Origin: CAZOLI01 sp964580675
GTDB lineage: Bacteria; Planctomycetota; MHYJ01; CAYXQY01
Direction of reading: 5' to 3'
Assembly (NCBI GenBank): GCA_964580675.1
Contig: CAZOLI010000020.1
Span: 1-57,441 of the forward strand
DNA length: 57,441 bases
The position numbers and the translations under genes are program-made. The first letter of the stretch is position 1. Every line of letters begins with the position of its first letter. Below are positions 50,701 to 57,441 of the stretch, piece after piece. The notes beneath the pieces are model-generated. The model did no database searches. It was not told the DNA's origin and saw only the letters and a program-made list of their open reading frames with translations.

Positions 50701-51671
50701 TGCTCTCTTACAAATTGACCGGTTCCTTCCACCATCCCGGAAAGCATGGTGTCGTACTGGACCTCGGACCATTCGTATTCGTTTCCCCGGACATAATCAT
50801 GTACCTCCCGGATAAGGCGGCTTTTGCCGAGCCCGGTTTCACCCCGGACAAAGACAATGTTTAATCCACCAATTTCACTCCCCTCCTCGATCATCCGGCA
50901 TATGTTATCCTTCTCCGCATCGCGTCCCTCAAATTGGGACCTCGTATAGATGTCTCGCTTGGCCGGCTCAAGTTCGGCATTGACCTCATACAGAGATGTG
51001 GGTTCGGTTTTTCCCTTTAATTCCACTTCGTCCACTTCCGTTAAATCCCACTGTCCCTTTAGATCACGGGCCACGGGACCGGAGATCAGTACCCCGCCTT
51101 CCGGGGCCTTTCCTTCAATCCGGGCCGCCGTATTGACGGTGTCCCCCATGACGGTGTATCCCTCGCCGATCTGTATACGCATAACCTCACCGGCGTGAAC
51201 TCCCACCCTGAGCTGGAATTCCATGTTGTTCTTCTTTGAAAATCGTTCAATGGTATCCTGGAGTCGAAAACCGGTTTGAACGGCTGTTCTCGCGGCATGC
51301 GGATCCGGACGGTCCAGCCCAAACGTGGCCATGACCGCATCACCGAGGTACTTGTCCACGGAACCACCGAGATCCCGAACCGTGTTACCGAGCTGTTCAA
51401 GAAGGTTGCCGACCACTTCCGCCACAACGTCCGGATCCCGTCCTTCGGAAAATTCGGTGAATCCTTTGATGTCCGCAAAAAGAACCGTTGCATAACGAAG
51501 TTCACCCCGTGGATCCCTGTCAAGCCGTTTTTGTTTAAAAATAGATGATTCCCCACCCGATGCGTTCGAATCATCCTCCCCTTCAAGCGGAGAACCACAC
51601 CACCCGCAGTAACGAACAGGACGATCAAGGTCCCATTCTTTTCCACAGGACGGGCATGAATTGGTGCACAT
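47727..51671 (-). CDS. Zinc ribbon-adenylate cyclase-ATPase-TPR regulatory protein
   Basis: This 1314-residue multidomain protein is apparently cytoplasmic. A zinc ribbon comes first (C6, C9, C22, C25). A class III nucleotide cyclase follows at about 57-190, with metal-binding D67 (FADIKGFTEFSE) and D111 (DKYLGDAVMATFG) and GDTVNTAARIE. The Lys107 and Asp pair is the adenine-selecting combination, so the product is probably cAMP. A STAND/AAA-type ATPase comes next, with Walker A GETGLGKSR near 275. The C-terminal half is helical, with TPR_12 repeats of about 40 residues (EAGVLGNLGGVYLQKGNLEQAEECF...). It diverges from the third ECF sigma gene. The input signal is unknown. Confidence 0.87.
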   Translation of the reverse strand: MCTNSCPSCGKEWDLDRPVRYCGWCGSPLEGEDDSNASGGESSIFKQKRLDRDPRGELRYATVLFADIKGFTEFSEGRDPDVVAEVVGNLLEQLGNTVRDLGGSVDKYLGDAVMATFGLDRPDPHAARTAVQTGFRLQDTIERFSKKNNMEFQLRVGVHAGEVMRIQIGEGYTVMGDTVNTAARIEGKAPEGGVLISGPVARDLKGQWDLTEVDEVELKGKTEPTSLYEVNAELEPAKRDIYTRSQFEGRDAEKDNICRMIEEGSEIGGLNIVFVRGETGLGKSRLIREVHDYVRGNEYEWSEVQYDTMLSGMVEGTGQFVREHFGVENLQDPEQVHQQILNEIERNGTWLDDERSQQASEFFSFLLGVEREDFEIAELEGDEKVKGAWLELKNLMDWISTEDPLVWCLEDVQKADGLTARFLEWGLDMSWEGNVTVLATVREEEFDETATWYEHLQNFLNRDPAENGNESNRVNSFTLDELETDELSRALQTILPGGISEEVTESVAEHCEGNPLFGVETILEFHESGFLEQQEDDEMWRLAVPWEDVEFPGTLREVMDARLQKLPRISIEAAKRGGVMGQRFFRSPLSRIWDDEESDLGESLQILTEAKIAFMEESSFLQDEREGIFKNARFQEAAESRATNRERKRWLAEVADWCDNKLDTVENPKQPAQVLLPLEGRSLKESENPGEARAVYEQSGWILHESHRLEEAVGDFRNSLFGLHENNHAIDNQDEEFWDRIYPSWDPSGNLKQRLQIREAVLLFAIADCRKNFGRIEEALSTLKKMDRVLENVEEKYPASLPEPPYISRFQFRRTSGVTEHSWWNLLPEELRTRRLLLESDLLERRGEMEQAETMITRARDSFVDQKERLPEERRNQLFENWLSRKLWFVGEAKGQPVEALDFLESIEEGNQPELMNIYDLEPEDIAEINHIRAVLLYTTGNYEEALDIENSLVEFWSQREQRSKTGPMMNIVGMIHQELGNLDEAENVLQETHELFQTIGRRFGEAGVLGNLGGVYLQKGNLEQAEECFRNYLDVSREIGHQKGEATAQGQLGLVYLERGELDRAGECFKEEIKMSERIGNQRGKILALGNLGFVYHERRNYDLARNCYEQQLERSKEIEFPYGTAIALSNLAELLRNQFAHPEEESLLTGDEPGQALRFTEEGMNLVKEAGYRNLEVHMRLHHAILLRWAAGFFSGAEGPGDEELRDRAVDALRDALNGKSNDEASLLERAAEEINSAVELLDDVAVEPPVEAEIYLEQSRIHLCLENPEQAADSLEHANSLISDTDADDEHELLRTELQSVQSRLESRSAT

Positions 51672-51922
51672 AACCGGCGCTGGTTTATTTGTTCGATATT
51701 GATGAAGTGATGGCCTGTTGCCTATTCCTGATGCTTCTCAATATAATGTACCTTATCATTCGTCGTAGAAACAATCATTTTCCCTGCCGGGCAAAATGAG
51801 CGGTCTGTCCCTGTGCGTGTCCCGCTGATCGAATCCGAGAGATTCTTTTATAACCATAAAGGAATAACGAACGACGAACTTCCCCCTTTCCGGTTCGTCA
51901 ATATTTCGTAGAGGGAGACCTG

Positions 51923-52510
51923 ATGAAGGAGGAAACGGTTCGGCTGGTGAAGCGGGCACAGAACGGCCATGATTCGTCGTTTGCGGACCTGGTCCGCCTT
52001 TATACGGATCGTGTCATGGCCATCTGTTACAAAATTGTCGAGGAAAAATCGGCGGCGGAAGACATGTCACAGGAAATATTCCTGAAGGTGTACGAAAAAC
52101 TGGATGATCTGGAGGACCCCGAAAAATTCCCGGCCTGGCTCAGCCGAATTGCGAAGAATCATTGCATCGATTACCTTCGGACCAATCGAAATCATCCGTC
52201 CGTTGAACAATTGCAGGAGAGCGGATTTGAACCAGGGATAAGACGGGAAACGGAGCTGCCACCGGGGGAGGTTGTTGAATCGGAGGAACTATACGGTATC
52301 GTGGTGAACACCATCGAAGAAATGAAGGATATATACCGTGATCCACTTATGCTGAAGTACCTTCACGGGAAGTCGTACAGGCAGATAAGTGATGTTCTTG
52401 GCATTGCGGAGGACACGGTTCGTACAAGACTGTACAGGGGACGGGAAATATTGCGTGATCAATTGCAGGACCGGGTTCCTGAATTTCATTCCGTACTCGA
52501 GAAATTATGA
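51923..52510 (+). CDS. ECF RNA polymerase sigma factor (third)
   Basis: This ECF sigma factor has 195 residues. Region 2 reads ICYKIVEEKSAAEDMSQEIFLKVYEKL...FPAWLSRIAKNHCIDYLRTNR. Region 4 reads IEEMKDIYRDPLMLKYLHGKSYRQISDVLGIAEDTVRTRLYRGREIL. GAGGGAG sits just before the ATG. The stop codon overlaps the start of the large anti-sigma/WD40/thioredoxin gene (ATGA), so the two are translationally coupled and surely partners. It belongs to a different ECF subgroup from the two sigma factors at 14-16 kb. The 251-bp divergent region upstream has no clear copy of the GGAACAAT/CGTTTA motif, though TATAAC at 51849-51854 could be a -10. Confidence 0.9.
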   Translation: MKEETVRLVKRAQNGHDSSFADLVRLYTDRVMAICYKIVEEKSAAEDMSQEIFLKVYEKLDDLEDPEKFPAWLSRIAKNHCIDYLRTNRNHPSVEQLQESGFEPGIRRETELPPGEVVESEELYGIVVNTIEEMKDIYRDPLMLKYLHGKSYRQISDVLGIAEDTVRTRLYRGREILRDQLQDRVPEFHSVLEKL

Positions 52511-55500
52511 ATTGCTCCGAGATCAAAACACAGCTCCATGAATTCGTGGATGGGGAACTTGACGGGGACCGTAAGGAGGTTGTAAAGGAACATCTTTCGG
52601 GGTGTACGGAATGCCGGAGGGAATACGAAGAGCTTCAGAAACTGGATCGTCTGACGGAGCTGTCGTTTCGAAAACGATATTCCCCCGGGAAGGTTGCGGG
52701 TGCCGTTATGGAAGAGATATCGGACCGGGAACCGGAGGCCGATGAAGGTGATTCGGACGGAACCGACAGAGCAACTCCGGGGAGATCGCTGATTGCGGCA
52801 TCGGTGCTGCTGTTTGTTGTTTTGGCCGGTTCGCTGGTCATTCATTTCATCCAGTACCGGATGAACAGGACACTCAAAGAGCAGCTGGCCGAGGCGAAAT
52901 CATCGGATAAGATCCCCTCTGAGACGACGGACGAAAATAAGGACCCGGGCAGGGGAAAGACCCGGAAATTGAAGGAGCCGTCCCCCTCGTCCGTGGGAAA
53001 CGATGCCTTTCGAGAACGTCGGGAAGGAGGAGAATTTGTTCAACCCGGGAATGTGCCCTACGAGGACCTTCCAATCAATAAGGATCGAAAGGAATTCGTC
53101 GAGTCCGAAAAGGAAGGAACCGACAAAGGGGGTGATGAAGAAGGTGATACCGACCCGGCCGCGGAGAAATCGGAATCCAATTTTGAGCGGGTTCCCGTTG
53201 ATGGTTGGGACCGGTACGGTGATCCACTACCGAAGGGGGGGCGGTTGAGGCTGGGTACCCGGCGATTTCGCACGCCGGGAGGCACCCGGCGGTTTGTTCT
53301 GGACCGGCGAAAGAACCGAGTCATAGCATCCACGGGGTGGGGCAAAGGGGGAATCATCATCTGGGACCAGTTTACCGGAAAGATCATCAAGCAATTTAAG
53401 GTCGAGGGGTTGCAAGCCGGTCTTCGCTCCATAGCACTCTCTCCCGACGGTCAAACGCTGGCCATTAGTTCAGAAAAACGTAAAAAGAAGAAGGACGAGA
53501 AAGACCACTCCCGGATTTTTCTGATTGACCTTGATCGGGAAACCGTGGTCCGGAAATGGAAAAGCCATGTGGGACCAACGAGCGAACTGGTGTATTCGGC
53601 GGACGGAACCCGGCTGGTGACCACGGGACAAAAACAGCGGGGCATGTCTTTAACGGGGAAAAACAGGATGTTCAAAGTTTCTGAACCGGAGAAACCGGTT
53701 CGGGTGTGGAACCCCGAGACAGGGAAGGAAATTGCTTCGTACGACATGGAGGAAAAATCCCCTAACGCCGTTGCGATTACGTCCGACGGCAACCTGGTGG
53801 CGGTCGAGGGACCTGAACGATCGATTCACCTCTGGAACCCGGAAAAGAACAGGCGAAAAGCAACGTTTAAAGGTCATGCCGGGAGTGTTACGACCCTCGA
53901 TTTTTCGGAGGACGGGAAGGTGCTTGCGGCCGGCAGCAGCGATTCGACCATTTCTCTCTGGAATGTTGAAGAGGAAGAACAGATCGGAAGCTTTATCGGT
54001 CACGAAGGATCGCTGGATGACGTTTCGTTTGCTCCCGGTTCACGTATGCTGGTTTCGTCCGGTGGGGATGACGGGAAAGCGGAAGTAAAGGTCTGGAGTA
54101 CGAAAAGACGAGAACAGCTTCAATCCATCTCCATTCCCGAATACCGACGCGGCATTTCGCAGGTGGAATTCATTGGCAACGGTAGTTCGATCCTGACAAC
54201 CGGAAGTGGGGGAGCAATTCGGGTCTGGGACGTCTCCTCCGGTCGAGAGGTGTCTCCCCGTGTTGGTCACAATGCGTCCGTCCATTCCGTGGCGTACTCT
54301 TACGACGGTTCATACATCCTGACCGCTTCCTCGGATGATACCGTAAAAATCTGGCGTTCGGCGGATGGGGAATTGCTCCAGACCTTGAAGATTGACAAAG
54401 GGGACGGGCCGGACCGGTACAAACGGGATCTTCGATCAATGATGGTTTCGGAGGATCACTCCACGCTCGCCCTGGGATTGCGAACCGACGTGGAACTGTG
54501 GAATCTGGAAAAAGGATATCAAATCGAAACGAATTTTGAAAAATCTCCCCGCGCAAAATACCTTGCGATCTCCGCGGACGGAAGCCGAATTGCCTCGCTC
54601 GCCAGTGGAACCATATCCGTGTTTGACACGAACACGGGCGAGGTCATTTCGGAGACCGATGCACCGGTGTTTGAGAAATACAGACGAACGGATGTGAAAA
54701 GCATTTCGTTTCGAAACCGCGGGACGGAACTTGTTGTGGGCGCCTATAAGGGATTTCGTGTCTATGACGTGAAGAACATGGAAGGGAAAAAAGAACGGTT
54801 GGTGGCTAAAGAGATCGAGGACGAAGAGGAGAGGGTCTGGACACAGGAACTGGAAATTTGCCGGGAGACGGGTTGGACGGCTCTGGCCCTTTCCACCGAT
54901 CCGAAACCAACAATACAGATCTGGCGTGGCGGGGATCGAAAGCCAATCCGGGAGATTCTACTGCAGAAAGATGTTTCCGTGGAATCCCTCTCGTTTTCGC
55001 CGGGGGGATTTCTGCTTGCTGCTGGCACGTCAAAAGGAAAGTTGTTCCTTTATAACGTACTTACGGGAAATAAACTGGCGACCGTTGAGCAATTCGGAGA
55101 GGTGAATGCCCTTACGTTTTCCCCGGATGGCCGGGAGCTTGTGTCCGGATCCGATACGGGGAATGCCCTCGTCTGGTCGGTGTCGGCGGCCATTGCCGAT
55201 GATCGTCTCACCAGAACCGATCGGGAACAGCTGTGGAAGAGGTTCCTGAACAAAGAGGGACGGCCATCCGCGGCGGCGGTGTTGGAACTCGTCAACCGGG
55301 ATGCCGGCAGGTTTCTAAACAAACAACTTGATCAACTTCTTGAAAAGCATCCCGATCAGGATCCGGAAGTGCTTCTCGACAAACTGCGCATGAAAAATCG
55401 CCGGAAGCGTAAAAACGCAGCGAACAAACTCCGGGATCTTGCGGTACGGTATACCCCGGTTATGAGACAGGTTCTGCGTCGACGAAATTCGGAGGACAAC

Positions 55501-56232
55501 CCGGAAGCCAAGAAACAATTAACGAATGTTCGGAATCACGCAAATCAACCTTTTGAGGTAAAGGAGAACCGGGAAAAGGTGCTCTTGCTTGTGCAGTTGC
55601 TGAGTCTGCATACAACGGAAGTTGCTCGAAATTTAATCACGTCAATCGCGAGGTCCACGGAAGGAATGCTGGAACAGGAGATCGCGACCCGGAAGCTGGA
55701 TCGGGGCTTCTCCGGGGAAGACGAAAAGGATGGAGAGAAGAACAGGCCCGATCAGAAATCCAGCCAGGTGTTGAAGCACACCTCCCCCGGCAGTCCCGAG
55801 GATTTTGTGGGGGAGACGCTGGAGGACCTGACCCTTTTCGAATACGGAAACAACCGGAAGATCTCCATCGGTGATTATCAGGGGAAAGTGGTTCTTCTGA
55901 ATGTCTGGCGTTCCTGGTGTGGTCCCTGCCGGGAGGGAGTGAAGCACCTCCGGAAATTGCAAAACAACACGCGGCAGGAGGACCTGGTCATTCTCGGGGT
56001 GTCGAATGAGCCCGAGAAAGACGTGACCTCCTTTCTCGAAAAACGAGGAATTAATTATCCGATTCTCCGTGAGAACACGGCCAGTCGAACGGATCTTTTT
56101 GATGCAGTTTCCGGCGTACCGACGACCTTCATCATCGGTCCGGACGGTGTTGTGAAAGAGGTGTTTACGGGACCACGCTCCCAATTTTTACTGAAGAAAA
56201 AGTACCGGGAATATCGCAAAAAACGCCACTGA
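52507..56232 (+). CDS. Transmembrane anti-sigma factor fused to WD40 propeller and TlpA-like thioredoxin
   Basis: This is a 1241-residue fusion. The N-terminal ZAS zinc domain has C3, H29, C33 and C36 (HLSGCTEC). One helix (about 94-116) crosses the membrane. A low-complexity acidic linker leads to WD40 repeats from about 255 to 890 (for example FKGHAGSVTTLDFSEDGKVLAAGSSDSTISLWN), probably two propellers. A helical module at about 895-1010 (RFLNKQLDQLLEKHPDQDPEVLLDKL...) resembles one attached to planctomycete WD40 proteins. The last 140 residues are a thioredoxin/TlpA fold with WCGPC (1137-1141) and cis-Pro near 1205 (GVPTTF). By topology the propeller and thioredoxin lie outside the cytoplasm. 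A redox or envelope-stress sensor is a plausible reading. Confidence 0.85.
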   Translation: MNCSEIKTQLHEFVDGELDGDRKEVVKEHLSGCTECRREYEELQKLDRLTELSFRKRYSPGKVAGAVMEEISDREPEADEGDSDGTDRATPGRSLIAASVLLFVVLAGSLVIHFIQYRMNRTLKEQLAEAKSSDKIPSETTDENKDPGRGKTRKLKEPSPSSVGNDAFRERREGGEFVQPGNVPYEDLPINKDRKEFVESEKEGTDKGGDEEGDTDPAAEKSESNFERVPVDGWDRYGDPLPKGGRLRLGTRRFRTPGGTRRFVLDRRKNRVIASTGWGKGGIIIWDQFTGKIIKQFKVEGLQAGLRSIALSPDGQTLAISSEKRKKKKDEKDHSRIFLIDLDRETVVRKWKSHVGPTSELVYSADGTRLVTTGQKQRGMSLTGKNRMFKVSEPEKPVRVWNPETGKEIASYDMEEKSPNAVAITSDGNLVAVEGPERSIHLWNPEKNRRKATFKGHAGSVTTLDFSEDGKVLAAGSSDSTISLWNVEEEEQIGSFIGHEGSLDDVSFAPGSRMLVSSGGDDGKAEVKVWSTKRREQLQSISIPEYRRGISQVEFIGNGSSILTTGSGGAIRVWDVSSGREVSPRVGHNASVHSVAYSYDGSYILTASSDDTVKIWRSADGELLQTLKIDKGDGPDRYKRDLRSMMVSEDHSTLALGLRTDVELWNLEKGYQIETNFEKSPRAKYLAISADGSRIASLASGTISVFDTNTGEVISETDAPVFEKYRRTDVKSISFRNRGTELVVGAYKGFRVYDVKNMEGKKERLVAKEIEDEEERVWTQELEICRETGWTALALSTDPKPTIQIWRGGDRKPIREILLQKDVSVESLSFSPGGFLLAAGTSKGKLFLYNVLTGNKLATVEQFGEVNALTFSPDGRELVSGSDTGNALVWSVSAAIADDRLTRTDREQLWKRFLNKEGRPSAAAVLELVNRDAGRFLNKQLDQLLEKHPDQDPEVLLDKLRMKNRRKRKNAANKLRDLAVRYTPVMRQVLRRRNSEDNPEAKKQLTNVRNHANQPFEVKENREKVLLLVQLLSLHTTEVARNLITSIARSTEGMLEQEIATRKLDRGFSGEDEKDGEKNRPDQKSSQVLKHTSPGSPEDFVGETLEDLTLFEYGNNRKISIGDYQGKVVLLNVWRSWCGPCREGVKHLRKLQNNTRQEDLVILGVSNEPEKDVTSFLEKRGINYPILRENTASRTDLFDAVSGVPTTFIIGPDGVVKEVFTGPRSQFLLKKKYREYRKKRH

Positions 56233-56382
56233 CGGTATAATCGCAATTGCCCGTCAGATCTCGCCGTTATGGAGAACGGGTTTCGGAGAGGTTATTTTCG
56301 TGAGGACCATAAGCTTTGAATATCGTGGCGTTTGCCGGATATCTTCTTCATTCCGTCCAGTCATTCACGAGGAATCACTCGT

Positions 56383-56652
56383 ATGATCGGGGTTGACTAC
56401 GTCCAATATTTTTGGCTCCTTTTCGTATTCCTGGCCTTTTATCTAATCGGCCGGCATGATGAGGACATCGGTCCACTGACCGGCGTGATAATGGGCGCCG
56501 TTATTGTCGGAGCACACATTTACGTTGGGGGAAGTAACACGTATCTTCTACTGTATGGAGCGGGGGGATACGCTCTATTATGGATGTATAAGCTTTTGCT
56601 CTCGAATCCAACAACGCTTTCGGGCAAAGAGGAGCGGAACGAGGAAAGCTAA
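56383..56652 (+). CDS. Small membrane protein of unknown function
   Basis: This 89-residue protein is counted from the ATG at 56383, which has GAGGA about 10 nt upstream. The in-frame ATG at 56332 adds a leader without membrane character. Three hydrophobic segments (YFWLLFVFLAFYLIG, GVIMGAVIVGAHIYVGG, YLLLYGAGGYALLWMYKLLL) are followed by a polar tail. No family is recognised. It ends 4 bp inside the convergent GDYXXLXY gene. Confidence 0.55.
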   Translation: MIGVDYVQYFWLLFVFLAFYLIGRHDEDIGPLTGVIMGAVIVGAHIYVGGSNTYLLLYGAGGYALLWMYKLLLSNPTTLSGKEERNEES

Positions 56653-57134
56653 TGTTCCTCCGGTCGAATTCGGTTCCGGTTTTCGTCCGCGAGGCCCACC
56701 AATATGTAATCGGTTTTTCCCCGGTATTTGAACATCGCGTATTCGGCGGAGCGGTACCGGTCGTCCGTTCCTTCCTGGATCATGTAGCTGGCCGGAACAA
56801 TCGTTTTCTCCCGATCCTTCCGGCGAAATTTGACCAGCTTTTCGTTTTCTTTCAGCGGTTCGTCGCCGTGGATCCGGACAAATTCAGCCACTCCGTACTG
56901 GTCCGGTTGAATGACCGCATACCCTTTTTTCTTCGAGGTCTTTTCGAGTTTATCGTTGATGTCGTATCGTAACCGCATGTAGTCGCCCTGTATGAGGGAT
57001 CTCGGATCCACCGGAGCGAGCTGGACGTACACCACCTCGCCCCGGATCCGCAATTCCTCCTTTTCGTAGATGGCGTAATTCATCACCGCGAAAACGAAAA
57101 CGGCCAAAACGAGCATCAGGTTTCTTGGCTTCAT
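56649..57134 (-). CDS. GDYXXLXY-domain membrane protein
   Basis: This 161-residue protein is counted from the ATG at 57134. One N-terminal membrane helix (NLMLVLAVFVFAVMNYAIY) precedes a small extracytoplasmic domain. That domain has the defining motif GDYMRLRYDI and a preceding APVDPRSLIQ. GDYXXLXY proteins accompany DUF2157/DUF4401 membrane proteins, and the gene here overlaps one by 4 bp (ATGA). The longer frame to 57296 runs antiparallel through the DUF4401 gene and is rejected. The function of the pair is not established. Confidence 0.88.
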   Translation of the reverse strand: MKPRNLMLVLAVFVFAVMNYAIYEKEELRIRGEVVYVQLAPVDPRSLIQGDYMRLRYDINDKLEKTSKKKGYAVIQPDQYGVAEFVRIHGDEPLKENEKLVKFRRKDREKTIVPASYMIQEGTDDRYRSAEYAMFKYRGKTDYILVGLADENRNRIRPEEH

Positions 57135-57441
57135 TGTTCTGTAGTGAGAATTCTGTTCCACGATTCTTTTCGCCAGTTTACGTACGCCCCGCCCAGCAGA
57201 AGAACGGCACCGCTCGCCATCAGGATCCAGGATTTTTTCAGAAGCGAGGTCTCCATGCTGTAGTAGTAAAGGAAGAGGAAGACGGGTAAAAGGCATCCTC
57301 CCGCCGACAGGAAAAATCGATCCCGTCGCTCGTATCCCAGGAGAAGAAACCCGATGGTTAACAGAATCCCGGGCGCCGAGATAGCGGCCAGCAACAGCAC
57401 ACCTCCCGTCGCGAGAATGTACGAAAATCGCTCGGGCCGCC
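57131..57441 (-). CDS. DUF4401-like membrane protein, C-terminal part (5' end beyond window)
   Basis: The frame is open to the right edge of the window, so the protein is truncated here (103 residues visible). It shows hydrophobic helices (VLLLAAISAPGILLTIGFLLLGY) and the typical ending FLYYYSMETSLLKKSWILMASGAVLLLGG. These match the C-terminus of DUF4401 proteins that pair with GDYXXLXY proteins. It overlaps the next gene by 4 bp. Confidence 0.82.
   Translation of the reverse strand, partial: RPERFSYILATGGVLLLAAISAPGILLTIGFLLLGYERRDRFFLSAGGCLLPVFLFLYYYSMETSLLKKSWILMASGAVLLLGGAYVNWRKESWNRILTTEQ

Noticed and set aside
1..57441. tRNA, rRNA, CRISPR arrays, insertion sequences, phage genes
   Set aside because: Looked for by eye and not found; a tRNA or structured-RNA scan would be needed to exclude small RNAs.

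Overview
The window looks like a chromosomal stretch from a Gram-negative bacterium. It encodes an OprP-type porin, a two-partner secretion pair, OmpA-like and other lipoproteins, and a type IV pilus motor set. I see no rRNA, tRNA, CRISPR array or insertion sequence. Several traits recall Planctomycetota or other PVC-type lineages: several ECF sigma factors, one paired with an anti-sigma factor fused to a WD40 propeller, an octaheme hydroxylamine-oxidoreductase-like cytochrome, and a large repeat protein. This is inference and no phylum can be assigned. Many proteins carry Glu/Asp-rich tails or insertions.

Positions 1-1151 hold a sigma70-type promoter and a GNAT protein on the + strand. From 16.4 kb down to 1.2 kb nearly everything is on the - strand and forms a phosphate-acquisition island. 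In transcription order it contains an ECF sigma/anti-sigma pair, a second (orphan) ECF sigma factor, an OprO/OprP-like phosphate porin, a complete long-form PstS-C-A-B transporter (pstA is interrupted by a 100-N assembly gap), a CBS-pair protein, and a second PstS-C-A-B transporter followed by PhoU. The main observation is a shared ECF-type promoter, TGGAACAAT-N15-CGTTTA. It lies upstream of the orphan sigma gene itself and upstream of the porin, pstS2, the CBS gene and pstS1. This suggests an autoregulated ECF sigma factor controlling the island.

Positions 16.6-24.2 kb carry a DUF2203 protein, a PilS-like histidine kinase, PilC, PilB, a free-standing MshEN-domain protein with a long acidic tail, and PilT. 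Positions 24.3-31.6 kb carry an EF-G-like GTPase, an OmpA-domain lipoprotein, the prepilin peptidase PilD, a coiled-coil/PAS protein, RsmD, ribulose-phosphate epimerase and phosphoglycerate kinase, all on the - strand. Positions 31.9-37.4 kb are mixed: a small lipoprotein, a D-2-hydroxyacid dehydrogenase, a TolB-like lipoprotein, and an octaheme cytochrome with a polytopic membrane partner.

Positions 37.4-46.6 kb hold a secreted jelly-roll-like protein and a TpsB/TpsA two-partner secretion pair; the TpsA has nested 81- and 177-residue repeats. Positions 46.6-51.7 kb hold a TPR protein and a zinc-ribbon/adenylate-cyclase/ATPase/TPR regulator. Positions 51.9-56.2 kb hold a third ECF sigma factor, translationally coupled to a 1241-residue protein that joins a zinc-binding anti-sigma domain, a membrane helix, WD40 repeats and a TlpA-like thioredoxin domain. 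The window ends with a small membrane protein and a GDYXXLXY/DUF4401 pair, the latter cut by the window edge.
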